From Thermogemmatispora tikiterensis (GTDB lineage Bacteria; Chloroflexota; Ktedonobacteria; Ktedonobacterales; Ktedonobacteraceae): a stretch of 64,000 bases of DNA. The notes under the pieces are model-generated. The model had not been told where the DNA came from. It saw nothing but the letters and a program-made list of their open reading frames with translations, and searched no databases. Location: positions 2,701,312 to 2,765,311 of the forward strand of contig NZ_MCIF01000002.1 of the NCBI RefSeq assembly GCF_003268475.1, given 5' to 3'. The translations under genes were made by a program, and so were the position numbers. This document shows positions 17,412-26,799 of this stretch, piece by piece; position 1 is the first letter of the stretch, and the number at the start of each line of letters is the position of its first letter.

Positions 17412-18344
17412 CTATTCCACCACCAGAACGCGGTCGTCACGAATGATCATGCCAACGTTCGGGTCCTCAATGGCCTCCCGCACGTACTTGGGTAGGGCAA
17501 ACATGTGCTGGTGCGACTCAACATCATAAAATTTGAGATTGGTGCACCCCCGCTCTCGCAGCGTGGCCGCGATGACCTGCGGCGTAAAGCGCGCCGCGAT
17601 GTCTTCGTCACTGGCCACCGCAAAGCCCCAGGGCAGGCCAAAGAAGGTAACCATCGCCTGATAGGAAAACACCGATTTGAAGCACTGCTTCAGGGTCTTG
17701 ATGATGGAGGCATGCGCCTCACAAACCCCAATGTCGGTCGCCTCGGCCTGCATGCCAAAAGTCCCCCCCGGATTGAGACGGGACTTGGCCAGCTTGAAGA
17801 ATTCGGTAGTGAAGAGCAGAGCCGCTGGCCCACCCTCCAATGGGTCAGTGGCATCGACAATGACGCAGTCAAAGGTCTCGCTGGTCTTCTCTAGATAACC
17901 CCGCGCGTCAGCATGCACCAGCTCAACGCGAGGATCATCAAAGGCCCCCTGATGCCAGTCACCAAGATGCTCCCTGGCCAGGGCTACCAGCGTGTCGTCA
18001 ATATCTACCATCACCACACGCTCGACGGTGTTATGCCTCAGCACCTCCCGCAACGTGGCTCCCTCTCCTCCTCCGACAATGAAAACTTTCTTGGGCTGCC
18101 GGTGCGCTACCAGGACTGGATGAATGAGCGCTTCGTGATAGATATGCTCATCGAGAGCCGAGGACTGCGGAATGCCGTCCAGAAAGAGCGCTCTCCCAAA
18201 GCCAATAGTGTCCAGGATCAGAATCTCCTGATACGGCGACCTGGTGGCAACAACCGTCTTGAGTACGCGGTACATGTTGGCACGCGTGCCCCCGCGGAAA
18301 TCTATGAGCCAGTTCTGTGCCTGCATCTGCTTCATCAAATGCAT
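17412..18344 (-). CDS. speE: Spermidine synthase (polyamine aminopropyltransferase)
   Basis: 310 residues. Transfers the aminopropyl group from decarboxylated SAM to putrescine. The N-terminal beta domain holds YQEILILDT and LFLDGIPQSSALDEHIYHEALIHP (about 38-78). The methyltransferase-like fold follows with the GGGEGATLREVLRH motif near 90-103, the acidic DIDDTLV near 113-119, and the catalytic DATDPLEGGPAALLFTTEFF loop near 164-183. Start is ATG at 18344 with GAGGGG 7 nt upstream. The transcript ends at the shared bidirectional terminator next to speD. Members of this family can prefer other diamines, so the exact product is inferred. Confidence 0.94.
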   Translation of the reverse strand: MHLMKQMQAQNWLIDFRGGTRANMYRVLKTVVATRSPYQEILILDTIGFGRALFLDGIPQSSALDEHIYHEALIHPVLVAHRQPKKVFIVGGGEGATLREVLRHNTVERVVMVDIDDTLVALAREHLGDWHQGAFDDPRVELVHADARGYLEKTSETFDCVIVDATDPLEGGPAALLFTTEFFKLAKSRLNPGGTFGMQAEATDIGVCEAHASIIKTLKQCFKSVFSYQAMVTFFGLPWGFAVASDEDIAARFTPQVIAATLRERGCTNLKFYDVESHQHMFALPKYVREAIEDPNVGMIIRDDRVLVVE

Positions 18345-18469
18345 AATTCACCCCTCAACTTCCTAAGATATTGTGAGATAAAAAGTATAGAGGAGAGGAT
18401 CTGATGAAAAGAAGTGAAGTGCGGCTTGAAGCCACTCCTCGCTCCCAAGCTGTTCCAGTCCCGGCAACT

Positions 18470-18475
18470 ATTATA
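18470..18475 (-). promoter_or_regulatory. speE: -10 element of a probable speE promoter
   Basis: ATTATA on the plus strand reads TATAAT on the minus strand, about 125 bp before speE. No good -35 hexamer is seen at normal spacing. The rest of 18345-18930 shows no gene I can support. Confidence 0.35.
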
Positions 18476-18933
18476 GCATATTCACGCCCCTCTGCCTCTG
18501 CTATTCTGCACTTCCTGCCACAGTCCTGCTTGCCTCATCGCCCTGCTCGCCCATCACCCGGCAGCCAAGCGAGAGCAGTGCCCCCCTGCTGGACCCGCTC
18601 GCTGCACAGACCACCGCTAGAGATGGAACCTGTGCGGGGCCTCAATCGTAATAAGAGCGAGAACCGCCAGAGGTCACCCGGCGCGCCGCTTGGGCGCTCC
18701 CGGGCCAAGGGGCAGAGAGCCGCGCCTGCTATTTCCGCTTTCCCTTGCTGCGGAGGAAATGCCAAAGTGAGGGATGAAAAGCGTTACTATAAAATGAGAG
18801 GACTTGTGCAGAGGCCCAGGTCTCGCCTTATTTAAAACGTTGACCGTCTGCTGCTCTTCTCTCGCTATAATTGATGAGCAACAGCAGTCACCGCACCTGC
18901 ACAACATGGGCAAAGTGGGATAGAGGCCCGGCA

Positions 18934-18961
18934 AGTGAGTGAGTGAGTGAGTGAGCGAGCG
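18934..18961 (+). repeat. Tetranucleotide repeat (AGTG)5(AGCG)2
   Basis: Five exact AGTG units (18934-18953) run into two AGCG units (18954-18961), ending 24 bp before the ATG of the next gene. Each AGTG unit carries a GTG and a TGA in rotating frames, so a change in copy number would alter the leader and any upstream start. Confidence 0.8.
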
Positions 18962-18985
18962 ATTGAACGTGAGGACAGAGAGAGC

Positions 18986-19222
18986 ATGATGAATCCACGG
19001 ATCGATGAGGAACGGCAACCTGAAACACCGTGCGACACGACGCTCAGCCAGCTGACCGACGAGGGCGAAGTGCTGATGCGCCAGGGCTTCACTGAGGATG
19101 AGGTCACGTCCCTGCTCTGGCTGCGCCAGTGGTATCAGAGCGGAGGAAGCGATCGTATGGAGATCGTCCGTCGCCTGGAGTTTATCAGAATGCTGTTCCT
19201 CCAAGGCAAAATCGAGTTGTAG
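18986..19222 (+). CDS. Small acidic helical protein of unknown function
   Basis: 78 residues from the ATG at 18986 (GAGAGA upstream). An in-frame GTG at 18947 inside the tetranucleotide repeat would add 13 residues. The sequence is charged and helical (TLSQLTDEGEVLMRQGFTEDEVTSLLWLRQWYQSGG, split here only for reading at TDEGEV), ending in RRLEFIRMLFLQGKIEL. No Cys, signal peptide or TM. A candidate -10 (TATAAT, 18866-18871) lies about 115 bp upstream. I do not recognise the family. It resembles small adaptor or regulatory proteins only in size and charge. The spacer after it (19223-19611) holds no gene. Confidence 0.55.
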   Translation: MMNPRIDEERQPETPCDTTLSQLTDEGEVLMRQGFTEDEVTSLLWLRQWYQSGGSDRMEIVRRLEFIRMLFLQGKIEL

Positions 19223-19611
19223 CTTATTTCGTCCGCCTGTCCACCCGAGACGCGCTCAAGATGCGCCTCGCTGCCACCTGCCCCCCCTGGCAGGCAGGCC
19301 CGCGGGTACGAGGGTAGCGATGCGGTGACCGCCTCAGAGGGAAGGGCAGGCACGTGACGATAGAGGCCTTCTTTTCCGGCGAGTTGGCTGTCTGTTTGTT
19401 TTTGCGGCTGCCTGCTCGCCGTTTTGCTTCCTTCTCTCTTATCTCCTTCTAACTTGGCCCTGCCGCCTAACGTAGTAATTGCTGAAACAGAAAAAAGGCC
19501 GTCTGACCAGGCGCCGCCCTCTAGAATAGATACCTCGCGCCGCCAGACTGGGCCTTTGAGAGCATATAATAAGGACAGCACATCCGACGAGGGAAGATAA
19601 GGTTTGCTCCT

Positions 19612-20805
19612 ATGCGAATGATTCTCTATCTCGGCAAAGGTGGCGTGGGGAAAACGACGGTGGCTGCCGCTACCGCTGTACGCTCAGCCCAGCTCGGCAA
19701 ACGGACGCTAGTGGTGAGTACCGACCTGGCCCATAGTCTCGCCGATTGCCTGAAACAGCCTCTGACCTCGGAACCGAGCGAGCTGGCCCCCCAATTATGG
19801 GCCCAGGAGGTGAATGTGCTCGATGAGATGCGACGCAGTTGGGGAAAATTGCAGAGCACGCTGAGCACTCTCCTGCGCGCTCAGGGCCTGAACAGTATCA
19901 TGGCCGAGGAGCTGGCTCTGATCCCCGGCATGGATGAAATTGTTAGCTTGCTTAATATCTACCGCAATGCCCGCGACGGCGCTTTTGAGGTGGTGGTGAT
20001 CGATGCCGCCCCCACTGGCGAGACGGTACGCCTGCTGAGCATGCCCGATACCTTCCAGTGGTATGCCGGGCGCATCGCTGGCCTGCAAAGCACTACGCTC
20101 AATCTGGCACGCCCCTTGATTAAGGCCTTCCTTCCATCGGCAGAGGTCCTGGATGCCATCCAGTTGCTCAGCGAGCGCGTCAACGCCCTCCGCAGTGTGC
20201 TGAGCGATCCCTCTGTTAGCTCTTATCGCCCAGTCGTGAACCCAGAACGTATGGTGATCAAGGAGGCGCTGCGCGCAGAAACCTATCTCGCTCTCTTCGG
20301 CTATCCCATCGACGGCGTGGTCTGTAATCGCGTCTTACCGCCCGGTCCCTACCAGGATCAGTTTATGCAGCAGATGTATCAGAGTCAGGAGAAGCTTCGT
20401 CGCCACATCCAACAGACCTTCGCCCCCTTACCCGTCTGGGAGGCCCCTTACTACGCCCAGGAACCCCTCGGCATCGAGCGTCTGGCCGAGCTGGCCCAGG
20501 CCATCTTCGGTGAACAGGACCCGACGCAGGTCTTTTATCGCGGGCCTGTTCAGGAGGTTATTGAGCAGGATGGCCATTATGTCCTGCGCCTTCCTCTTCC
20601 TCACGTCGAGCTGGAGAAGGTGCTGATGACGAAAAAAGGAGATGAGATGATCATCGAGATCGGCAATTTCAAGCGCGATATCCCTCTGCCCGCTGTTCTG
20701 GCCAGCCAGGAGGCAACGGTGGCACGCTTTGTCGATAAGGCTCTGGAGATCCACTTTGCGCCGCCCGCCAGCCAGCCAGAGTCGGAGCACGAGAAATCGG
20801 CCTGA
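19612..20805 (+). CDS. ArsA/Get3-family ATPase with C-terminal HSP20-like domain
   Basis: 397 residues. The N-terminal deviant Walker A is GKGGVGKTTVAAA (residues 8-20), followed by the switch STDLAHSLADCL near 36-47 and VVVIDAAPTGETVRLLSMPD near 124-143. The ATPase half ends near 300. The last 80 or so residues form a beta-rich HSP20/alpha-crystallin-like domain (EQDGHYVLRLPLPHVELEKV and following). This pairing is known in the ArsA_HSP20 group of cyanobacteria and Chloroflexi. Despite the family name, no arsenite Cys motif is seen and there are no ars genes nearby, so a role in chaperoning hydrophobic proteins is more likely than arsenic export. Single gene. Confidence 0.87.
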   Translation: MRMILYLGKGGVGKTTVAAATAVRSAQLGKRTLVVSTDLAHSLADCLKQPLTSEPSELAPQLWAQEVNVLDEMRRSWGKLQSTLSTLLRAQGLNSIMAEELALIPGMDEIVSLLNIYRNARDGAFEVVVIDAAPTGETVRLLSMPDTFQWYAGRIAGLQSTTLNLARPLIKAFLPSAEVLDAIQLLSERVNALRSVLSDPSVSSYRPVVNPERMVIKEALRAETYLALFGYPIDGVVCNRVLPPGPYQDQFMQQMYQSQEKLRRHIQQTFAPLPVWEAPYYAQEPLGIERLAELAQAIFGEQDPTQVFYRGPVQEVIEQDGHYVLRLPLPHVELEKVLMTKKGDEMIIEIGNFKRDIPLPAVLASQEATVARFVDKALEIHFAPPASQPESEHEKSA

Positions 20806-21071
20806 GCGGAGTCATCATCTTCATTCGTTCTCTCGCCCGCTCAGGCAAAGCCCGGCCTGCCAGGTCAGGGTTAAAGCGGGTCGGCTGGCCCCTGCTCTGG
20901 TCACTTATGCGCGCCCGCTTGCTCTTCGGCAGCGGGCGGCCTTCCATTCCGACCTACCAGCGACACCAGCGTTGCTCATTGCAAACAACCTACTCGTACC
21001 TGCCTGGCGCTAGCGGCTGGGCGAGAGCAGCAAGGCTTGAAGCCAAGCCACCAGAGAAAGGTGAAAGGACA

Positions 21072-21956
21072 ATGCAGGTCTTTGTTGCCGGTGCAACAGG
21101 AGTTCTGGGGCGCGCGCTTATCCCTCGCTTACTCCAGCAGGGACATACAGTGCGCGCGCTCGTACGTTCGCCCGAACGGGGGCAGCAGATCCGGGCCCCC
21201 GGAGTTGAGTTAGTCAGCGGCGACCTCCTGACCGAGGCCACAGCGCAGCAGCTCCCCGCCCTGGTCCGCGGTTGTAACGCCGTCGTGCATATCGCTACGG
21301 CGATCCCGCGCAATCCCACTGAAGCCTCAGCCTGGGAGCCTACCACCCGGCTGCGCACCGAGGGCACCCGGCTGCTGCTGGAAGCAGCACGTGCGGCGGA
21401 GGCCCGCTACTATATCCAGCAGAGCATCGCCATCGCCTACCCCGATGGCGGCGAGCGCTGGCTTGACGAGACAACGCCGCTCGATCGCTCGCCGCAGCGC
21501 GCCACGGTCTGCCGACCGGTGATCACAATGGAGGAGATGGTGCAGGCCGTCGATCCCTCCGAGCTGGGATGGTGTATCTTGCGCGGCGGCAGCTTCGTCG
21601 GTCGTGGAACCGCCCAGGATACGCTGGTCTCTCGCTTGCGCGAGGGGCAGCTCGTGGTGATCTGCGACGGGAGCAACTTTATTTCGCCGATTCACGTGGC
21701 CGATATGGCTACGGCTATCGTTGCGGCCTTACAGCCGGCGGCAGTGGGACGCATCTTCAATATCGTGTCGACGCCGGTCCGCTACGGGGAGTATGTAGAC
21801 CACATCGCCGCTCTGCTGCAGGTGCCCCCTCCTCCACGCGATCTTTCAATGCCCTGTCCCCCGTCGTTTCGCTGTAGCAATGAGGCCGCCCGCAGCGTGC
21901 TCGGCTGGCAGCCAGTACACGATATCTACGAGGATGTGGTCCCCGCTCAGCAGTGA
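21072..21956 (+). CDS. NAD-dependent epimerase/dehydratase family protein (extended/atypical SDR)
   Basis: 294 residues from the ATG at 21072 (AAAGG upstream). The frame is open further to 20907 but that part lacks family character. N-terminal Rossmann motif GATGVLGRALIPRLL (about 7-21), then VRALVRSPERG and VELVSGDLL, typical of NmrA/epimerase-like SDRs. The usual YxxxK catalytic pair is not evident. The region after YIQQSIAIAYPDGGE holds the substitution, so it may act as a sensor or on an unusual sugar/quinone substrate. Cofactor binding is a safe inference, the reaction is not. It lies 266 bp after the ArsA-like gene on the same strand. Confidence 0.75.
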   Translation: MQVFVAGATGVLGRALIPRLLQQGHTVRALVRSPERGQQIRAPGVELVSGDLLTEATAQQLPALVRGCNAVVHIATAIPRNPTEASAWEPTTRLRTEGTRLLLEAARAAEARYYIQQSIAIAYPDGGERWLDETTPLDRSPQRATVCRPVITMEEMVQAVDPSELGWCILRGGSFVGRGTAQDTLVSRLREGQLVVICDGSNFISPIHVADMATAIVAALQPAAVGRIFNIVSTPVRYGEYVDHIAALLQVPPPPRDLSMPCPPSFRCSNEAARSVLGWQPVHDIYEDVVPAQQ

Positions 21957-22220
21957 GAGGCGCCCGCCAGGCAGCAAGGCAATTTGCACACTTGAGCCGA
22001 ACCGCCCGGGCAGGACAGAAGAAGGCCGACCGAGCACCAGGAGCCAGGCCAGGAGCAGCGACTCTGGCAGTGGCCGCCTGCAGTTCGCTGCCTCGCAGCT
22101 GCCCCTGTCCTGCCCCTGTCCCGTCCCGGACTCTGCCAGAATCACTCTCTCTGAGCTAATAATAGGCCGCGCCGCGAAGCAAGCCTTCGCCCGCTCTCGC
22201 CCGGCTCCGATGGCAGGTCC

Positions 22221-22937
22221 TTACTCGCCTCGTTGCGCTTCCACTTCCGTGCCACGGCCCGTTATGCCCTCTCCTTCCAGCCCGCTCCTCGCCCCCTCGC
22301 TGCCAGGATTGGCCGTACCTTCCGCACCGCCGCCAGGGCTGGCAAGGCGCAGGGCTGCCATAGCGGCGGTCTCTGTGGCCCGTGGCACCAGAGCGTTGCG
22401 CGCTCCATACTTGCAGAGAATGGAGGCTGCTTCGGCCTGACGTTCCAGCGTTCTGACCATGACGATGGTGCGCCCCGGCAGCGCCTCAGTATCCGCGTAA
22501 CGCGGCCCCGGCCCCGCTCCCACTAAAGAGGGACCAATGACGGTCCCGAGAAAACCCCCTCCCAAGGCTCCAAGCGCAAGACCTTCGAGCAAGGCGATCA
22601 CCGGCCCCCCGCTGATCTGTACGCCAGCCAGGGGAAGAGCAAAGGAGGCGATGAAGCTGAATAGCCCTCCGCCAATGGCTCCCACAATAGCCCCAAGCAC
22701 CGGCAGGTTATATCTGGCCCTCACTCGCTCCAGTAGCCGCTCCGCCGGACCAGCTTCCTGCAGCTTGAGTGGCTCACGCGATAGCCTGGTAATCTGGTCG
22801 TCTCGGAAACCAGCAGCTTTCAGCTCTCCGACTGCCTGCTCCGCCTGACTCCGCTCTTCGAAAATACCCACCACAGCAGCAGGTCCGATCAGTGCCATCT
22901 CTCTTGCTTTCCCTCCAGAAGCATCTTGCAGGCTCAT
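22221..22937 (-). CDS. Glycine-zipper membrane protein with GSP17M/YflT-like N-terminal domain
   Basis: 238 residues. The N-terminal domain (about 15-55, VVGIFEERSQAEQAVGELKAAGF, written here in part) resembles the general stress protein 17M fold. Two Gly-rich hydrophobic stretches follow (VLGAIVGAIGGGLFSFIASF near 80-99 and EGLALGALGGGFLGTVIG near 117-134), as in glycine-zipper membrane proteins. A second short ferredoxin-like strand pattern follows (RTIVMVRTLERQAEAASIL), then a Gly/Glu/Arg-rich disordered tail. Likely inserted in the inner membrane, perhaps stress related. The start is ATG at 22937, or ATG at 22898 if shorter. The spacers on both sides (264 bp each) hold no gene. Confidence 0.65.
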   Translation of the reverse strand: MSLQDASGGKAREMALIGPAAVVGIFEERSQAEQAVGELKAAGFRDDQITRLSREPLKLQEAGPAERLLERVRARYNLPVLGAIVGAIGGGLFSFIASFALPLAGVQISGGPVIALLEGLALGALGGGFLGTVIGPSLVGAGPGPRYADTEALPGRTIVMVRTLERQAEAASILCKYGARNALVPRATETAAMAALRLASPGGGAEGTANPGSEGARSGLEGEGITGRGTEVEAQRGE

Positions 22938-23201
22938 AGCCCCTATATTATGCCCATTCGGCCCCGAGGATCAATAGGTACTATTTATGCAACACCTTTA
23001 GTAGATAGGCCCACCAGAGTCAGAGGGTCGGCATCATTTTACTCGACACACAATGCTCACCGCCGCCTGCCTCCTCATCAGACCAGGGCCAACTGAGCAA
23101 TACGAGGTCGCCTCAGACCGGAGGCCTTGACACTCCAGGGCAGCGGCGACTATAGTAGGTGAGCAGCAGTATTCTCAAGAAACAAGCAGTAGCGTCAACG
23201 T

Positions 23202-25892
23202 ATGACAACAGGAGCCAGCACCGCACTCAAGCCATATATCGAGCGCGCCCGCAAAGTGCTTCAGCATGAACAGCATACCAATCATCAAGACCAGGCGGTC
23301 AAGCCCGGTGGGCTGGAAGCCTTTGTGAAACGCTGGCTGGATGAGATCGGGCCTGTCTGCCATGCGTCAGGACGCGACTTGCGCCCGTTCTACCGCCTGG
23401 CCTCCTGTTTAGAGGGCTATCGTCAGCAGGACCCGATGCAGCGTGCAGCCAATTTGCGGGCTGCTTTAGCCCTCCTGAACGAGCTGGAGAGAGAGCAGAT
23501 CGCCGCCCCCAGCCGGCCACCTTCTTCAGAGCCTGTAGCGCCAGCGCGCCCCGGCGAGGCGCTCGGAGAGTCGGCGCGTTTAGCGACAGCAACAACCTCC
23601 ACAGCGGCAGTGCGCTCTAGCAAGCCATCGGAAGGGAGTCGCGGAGGACGCGAGCGCCAGGAAGTCGAACTGGACCGCATCGCCCTGGACAGCAACAGCT
23701 CGCCGGGTCACGCCGCCTTGACGCTGCTGACGACAGACGTTTCTGCCATTCATGGCGTTGGCCCCACGGTCGCAGCCCGCCTGCGTAGCCTGGGTATCCG
23801 CACGGTTGGCGACCTGCTCTTCTATTTCCCACGTGAGCACCGCGACTATAGCAAGCTGCTCAGTATTGCCGAGTTACCCTTCGATGAGCTGGTCACTACT
23901 CGTGGCCTGATCTGGGAGGTCAAGACGAGCCGCACGGGCAGCGGGCGTACACGCACGGTGGCCACTCTCAGCGATGGCACCGGGCGGCTCAGCGCAGTCT
24001 GGTTTAACCAGCCCTATCTGCAAAAGCAGCTTTCCGAGGCGCGCGGCGAGTGGCTGGTTGTCACCGGAGTCAAGCAGCGCTTCGGCAACAAGGTTACCTT
24101 CACGGTGCGCAGCCATGAGCTGCCCGAGAAAGGCGAGCTGCTCAATACAGGCATTCTTGTCCCCATCTATTCGCTCACCGAGGGCCTGACAGCCCGTACC
24201 ATGCGCCGCCTGACGCGCTGGGTTGTTGATCGCTATGCGGCCCTGCTTCCAGATCACCTGCCGGCCCTGATTCGTCAGGCTGCGGGCCTGCTGCCTTTGT
24301 CGGAGGCCGTCGCCCAGATGCACTACCCAGCCAATGAGGAGCTGCTCGCCGCCGCCCGGCGCCGTCTGGCTTTTGATGAGCTGTTTCTGATCCAGCTCGG
24401 CATGCAGGAGCGTCGAACGCGCTGGCAGCGCGAGCTACCCAGCGGCCAGGCGTTCAAGGTCGACCTGGAGCGCGTCTTCATCGAGCCAACAGCCGCAGAG
24501 CGCGAGGCGGTCCAGGCCCAGGCTACTGCCGCCGCCCACAACGCTGATCCCCAGTCAGGCACAACTCTGTGGGCCCCATTGGCGGACCAGCGCCCTTTCG
24601 AGGCCACACTGCCCTTCCGCTTCACAGCAGCCCAACGCCGCGTACTCTGTGAGATCCTGGGCGATCTCAGTCGCAGTCAGCCAATGTGTCGTCTGCTTCA
24701 AGGCGACGTCGGCTCTGGCAAAACGGCGGTGGCCGCGGCAGCTCTCTTTGTGGCCGCTCTCAACGGCTATCAAGGTGCGATTATGGCCCCGACCGAGATT
24801 CTGGCCGAGCAACATGCGCGCAGTATTGGCGCGATGCTCGCCTCCTTCGGCATCCGCACTGTGCTGCTGACCGGCGGGCTGCGTCCCCGTGAGCGTGCCC
24901 TTGGACGAGCGGCGATCGAGAGCGGCGAGGCAACAGTGGCTATTGGTACCCATGCCCTGATCCAGGACGATGTAACCTTCCAGCGCCTGGGCCTGGTGAT
25001 TATCGATGAGCAGCATCGCTTTGGCGTGGAACAGCGTGAGGCCCTGCGTCAGAAAGGCTACCATCCTCATATGCTGGTGATGACGGCCACCCCGATCCCC
25101 CGAACGCTGGCGTTGACGCTCTATGGAGACCTGGATCTCTCGGTCATCGATCAGCTTCCGCCGGGCCGCCAGAAGGTGATTACGCGCTGGCGCACCGGCG
25201 CCCGCCGCGAGGAGGCCTATCGTCTGATCGAGCAACAGCTCGCTGAGGGCCGACAAGCCTTCATTATCTGCCCGCTGGTCGACGAGTCCGAGAGCCTGAG
25301 CGCTAGAGCGGTCACTGCCGAATATGAACGGCTGAGCCGCGAGGTATTCCCCCATCGCCGACTGGGCCTGCTGCACGGCGGAATGAAGCCCGCAGAGAAG
25401 GATGCAGTCATGCGACGCTTCCGCGATCATGAGCTGGATATTCTGGTGGCAACTTCGGTGGTGGAAGTGGGCATCGATGTGCCTAATGCAACCGTCATGG
25501 TGATCGAAGATGCCGACCGCTTCGGCCTCTCGCAGCTCCACCAGTTCCGTGGTCGTGTCGGACGCGGCGCCTATCAATCCTATTGCTATGTGTTGAGCGC
25601 CGATGCAGGACCACAGGCCCGCGAGCGCCTGGCAATCTTCCAGGAGACCGATGATGGCTTCAAGCTGGCCGAGCACGACCTGCGCCTGCGTGGTCCGGGC
25701 GATTTCATTGGAGTACGCCAGAGCGGGATGCCTGAGCTGCGTATCGCCGATTTCAACGATACACGCCTGATCGAGGAGACACGCACCCTGGCGGCGCGTC
25801 TCTGGGCCAGTGATCCCTACCTGCGGCGTCCAGAGCACGCGCCGCTGCGGGAACACTTGAGCCGCTTCTGGCAAGCCTTCATTCCGCACTAG
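23202..25892 (+). CDS. recG: ATP-dependent DNA helicase RecG
   Basis: 896 residues, longer than the usual 680-780 because of an N-terminal extension of about 180 residues with a low-complexity linker. This is followed by the wedge/OB domain (GVGPTVAARLRSLGI, DLLFYFPREHRDYS). Superfamily 2 motor: Walker A GDVGSGKTAV with Lys507, DEQH box 602-605 followed by RFGVEQRE, TATPIPRTLALTLYGDLDL, and the RecG hallmark QFRGRVGRG with the C-terminal TRG-like hook (DFIGVRQSGMPELRIAD). RecG remodels stalled forks and Holliday junctions. Start is ATG at 23202. The N-terminal extension occurs in other RecG proteins and may mediate protein contacts. Confidence 0.95.
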   Translation: MTTGASTALKPYIERARKVLQHEQHTNHQDQAVKPGGLEAFVKRWLDEIGPVCHASGRDLRPFYRLASCLEGYRQQDPMQRAANLRAALALLNELEREQIAAPSRPPSSEPVAPARPGEALGESARLATATTSTAAVRSSKPSEGSRGGRERQEVELDRIALDSNSSPGHAALTLLTTDVSAIHGVGPTVAARLRSLGIRTVGDLLFYFPREHRDYSKLLSIAELPFDELVTTRGLIWEVKTSRTGSGRTRTVATLSDGTGRLSAVWFNQPYLQKQLSEARGEWLVVTGVKQRFGNKVTFTVRSHELPEKGELLNTGILVPIYSLTEGLTARTMRRLTRWVVDRYAALLPDHLPALIRQAAGLLPLSEAVAQMHYPANEELLAAARRRLAFDELFLIQLGMQERRTRWQRELPSGQAFKVDLERVFIEPTAAEREAVQAQATAAAHNADPQSGTTLWAPLADQRPFEATLPFRFTAAQRRVLCEILGDLSRSQPMCRLLQGDVGSGKTAVAAAALFVAALNGYQGAIMAPTEILAEQHARSIGAMLASFGIRTVLLTGGLRPRERALGRAAIESGEATVAIGTHALIQDDVTFQRLGLVIIDEQHRFGVEQREALRQKGYHPHMLVMTATPIPRTLALTLYGDLDLSVIDQLPPGRQKVITRWRTGARREEAYRLIEQQLAEGRQAFIICPLVDESESLSARAVTAEYERLSREVFPHRRLGLLHGGMKPAEKDAVMRRFRDHELDILVATSVVEVGIDVPNATVMVIEDADRFGLSQLHQFRGRVGRGAYQSYCYVLSADAGPQARERLAIFQETDDGFKLAEHDLRLRGPGDFIGVRQSGMPELRIADFNDTRLIEETRTLAARLWASDPYLRRPEHAPLREHLSRFWQAFIPH

Positions 25893-25934
25893 CGGGTGCT
25901 GGTGGGTACCCCCTTTGCCTTGCCTGGACGGCTC

Positions 25935-25956
25935 CAGGCCGGCAGCTGCCGGCCTG
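25935..25956. repeat. 22-bp perfect palindrome after recG
   Basis: CAGGCCGGCAG followed directly by CTGCCGGCCTG, with no loop, 43 bp past the recG stop. It may be the stem of a recG terminator (no T-run) or a protein-binding site. The remaining spacer to 26219 has a weak promoter-like pair (TTGCTC, 19 bp, TATGAT at 26021-26026). Confidence 0.5.
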
Positions 25957-26219
25957 ACCCCCCCGCCCCGACGGCGGCTGTCAGCCCCTGGTGCATTGCT
26001 CTTCCCGTCCTGGGAAATGCTATGATTCTAGTTGTGGCGAGGAGCAAGCCGCCATTGCCCCTTCTCAAGGGACGCATCCGGCCTGGCTGCCCCTGCCACA
26101 CAGTGAGAGTGCCTTCCCCAAGGTCCGCTGCGTGGGCGACTGGTGCCCACATCAGCTGCGCCCACTCAGCTTAACAGGGAAGCCTCTGCAACTACTTTCG
26201 CCGTTTGCAGGAGAATTGC

Positions 26220-26600
26220 ATGGCTATTAAGATCGCTTCCTTCGTTCTGCGCATTGCTGGACTGCTAGCCCTCATTCTTGGGGTGCTCTTCTGGACAGGT
26301 AACGCTGCCCAGCTGGTTCCGCTGCACATGTTGCTTGGCTTTGTGGTCGTGCTCGCGCTGTGGGTGGTCGGTATCGGGCAGGCTCTGGTGCGTGGTGGCA
26401 GTCCGGCGATCGCAGTGCTGGCTGTTATTGTCGGCCTGCTCTTGCCGATCATTGGGCTGATGCAGAATTCCTGGCTACTGAACTCTTCACACTGGATTAT
26501 CCAGGTCGTGCACCTGCTGGTCGCCCTGCTGGCTATCGGTACTGGCGAGATGGGCGCCGCGCGCTACCGCCGGGCCAGTGCCGGTGTCGCCGCCCGCTAG
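26220..26600 (+). CDS. Small four-helix integral membrane protein
   Basis: 126 residues from the ATG at 26220 (AGGAGA, 6 nt upstream). Four hydrophobic segments cover nearly the whole length: about 8-28 (LRIAGLLALILGVLFW), 35-57 (MLLGFVVVLALWVVGIGQ), 63-85 (AIAVLAVIVGLLLPIIGLM) and 95-115 (IIQVVHLLVALLAIGTGEMG). The tail is basic and cytoplasmic (RYRRASAG). No catalytic motif. I do not recognise a named family. It resembles small hydrophobic proteins of the cytochrome b561/DoxX-like size class, but heme-ligand spacing cannot be claimed. Single gene. Confidence 0.72.
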   Translation: MAIKIASFVLRIAGLLALILGVLFWTGNAAQLVPLHMLLGFVVVLALWVVGIGQALVRGGSPAIAVLAVIVGLLLPIIGLMQNSWLLNSSHWIIQVVHLLVALLAIGTGEMGAARYRRASAGVAAR

Positions 26601-26799
26601 CCACTCGTGACCTCGCCGCCCTGAGATCCGGCGGACAGGAGCAGGCACCTCAGCGCATTGCCAGCGAGCGCAGCGATATAGGCCTCGCTCCTGTTCAGCG
26701 GAGGCCGGCCCTGCTCTCCAGCTACCTCCTGGACCATTGTTGGGTGGGGCTGACCACAGGTGACAGACAGAGAGACAGACAGACACCAGACGAGCAAGG

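Noticed and set aside
24555..25889. 444-codon open frame on the minus strand inside recG
   Set aside because: Shadow of recG; no domain or ribosome site.
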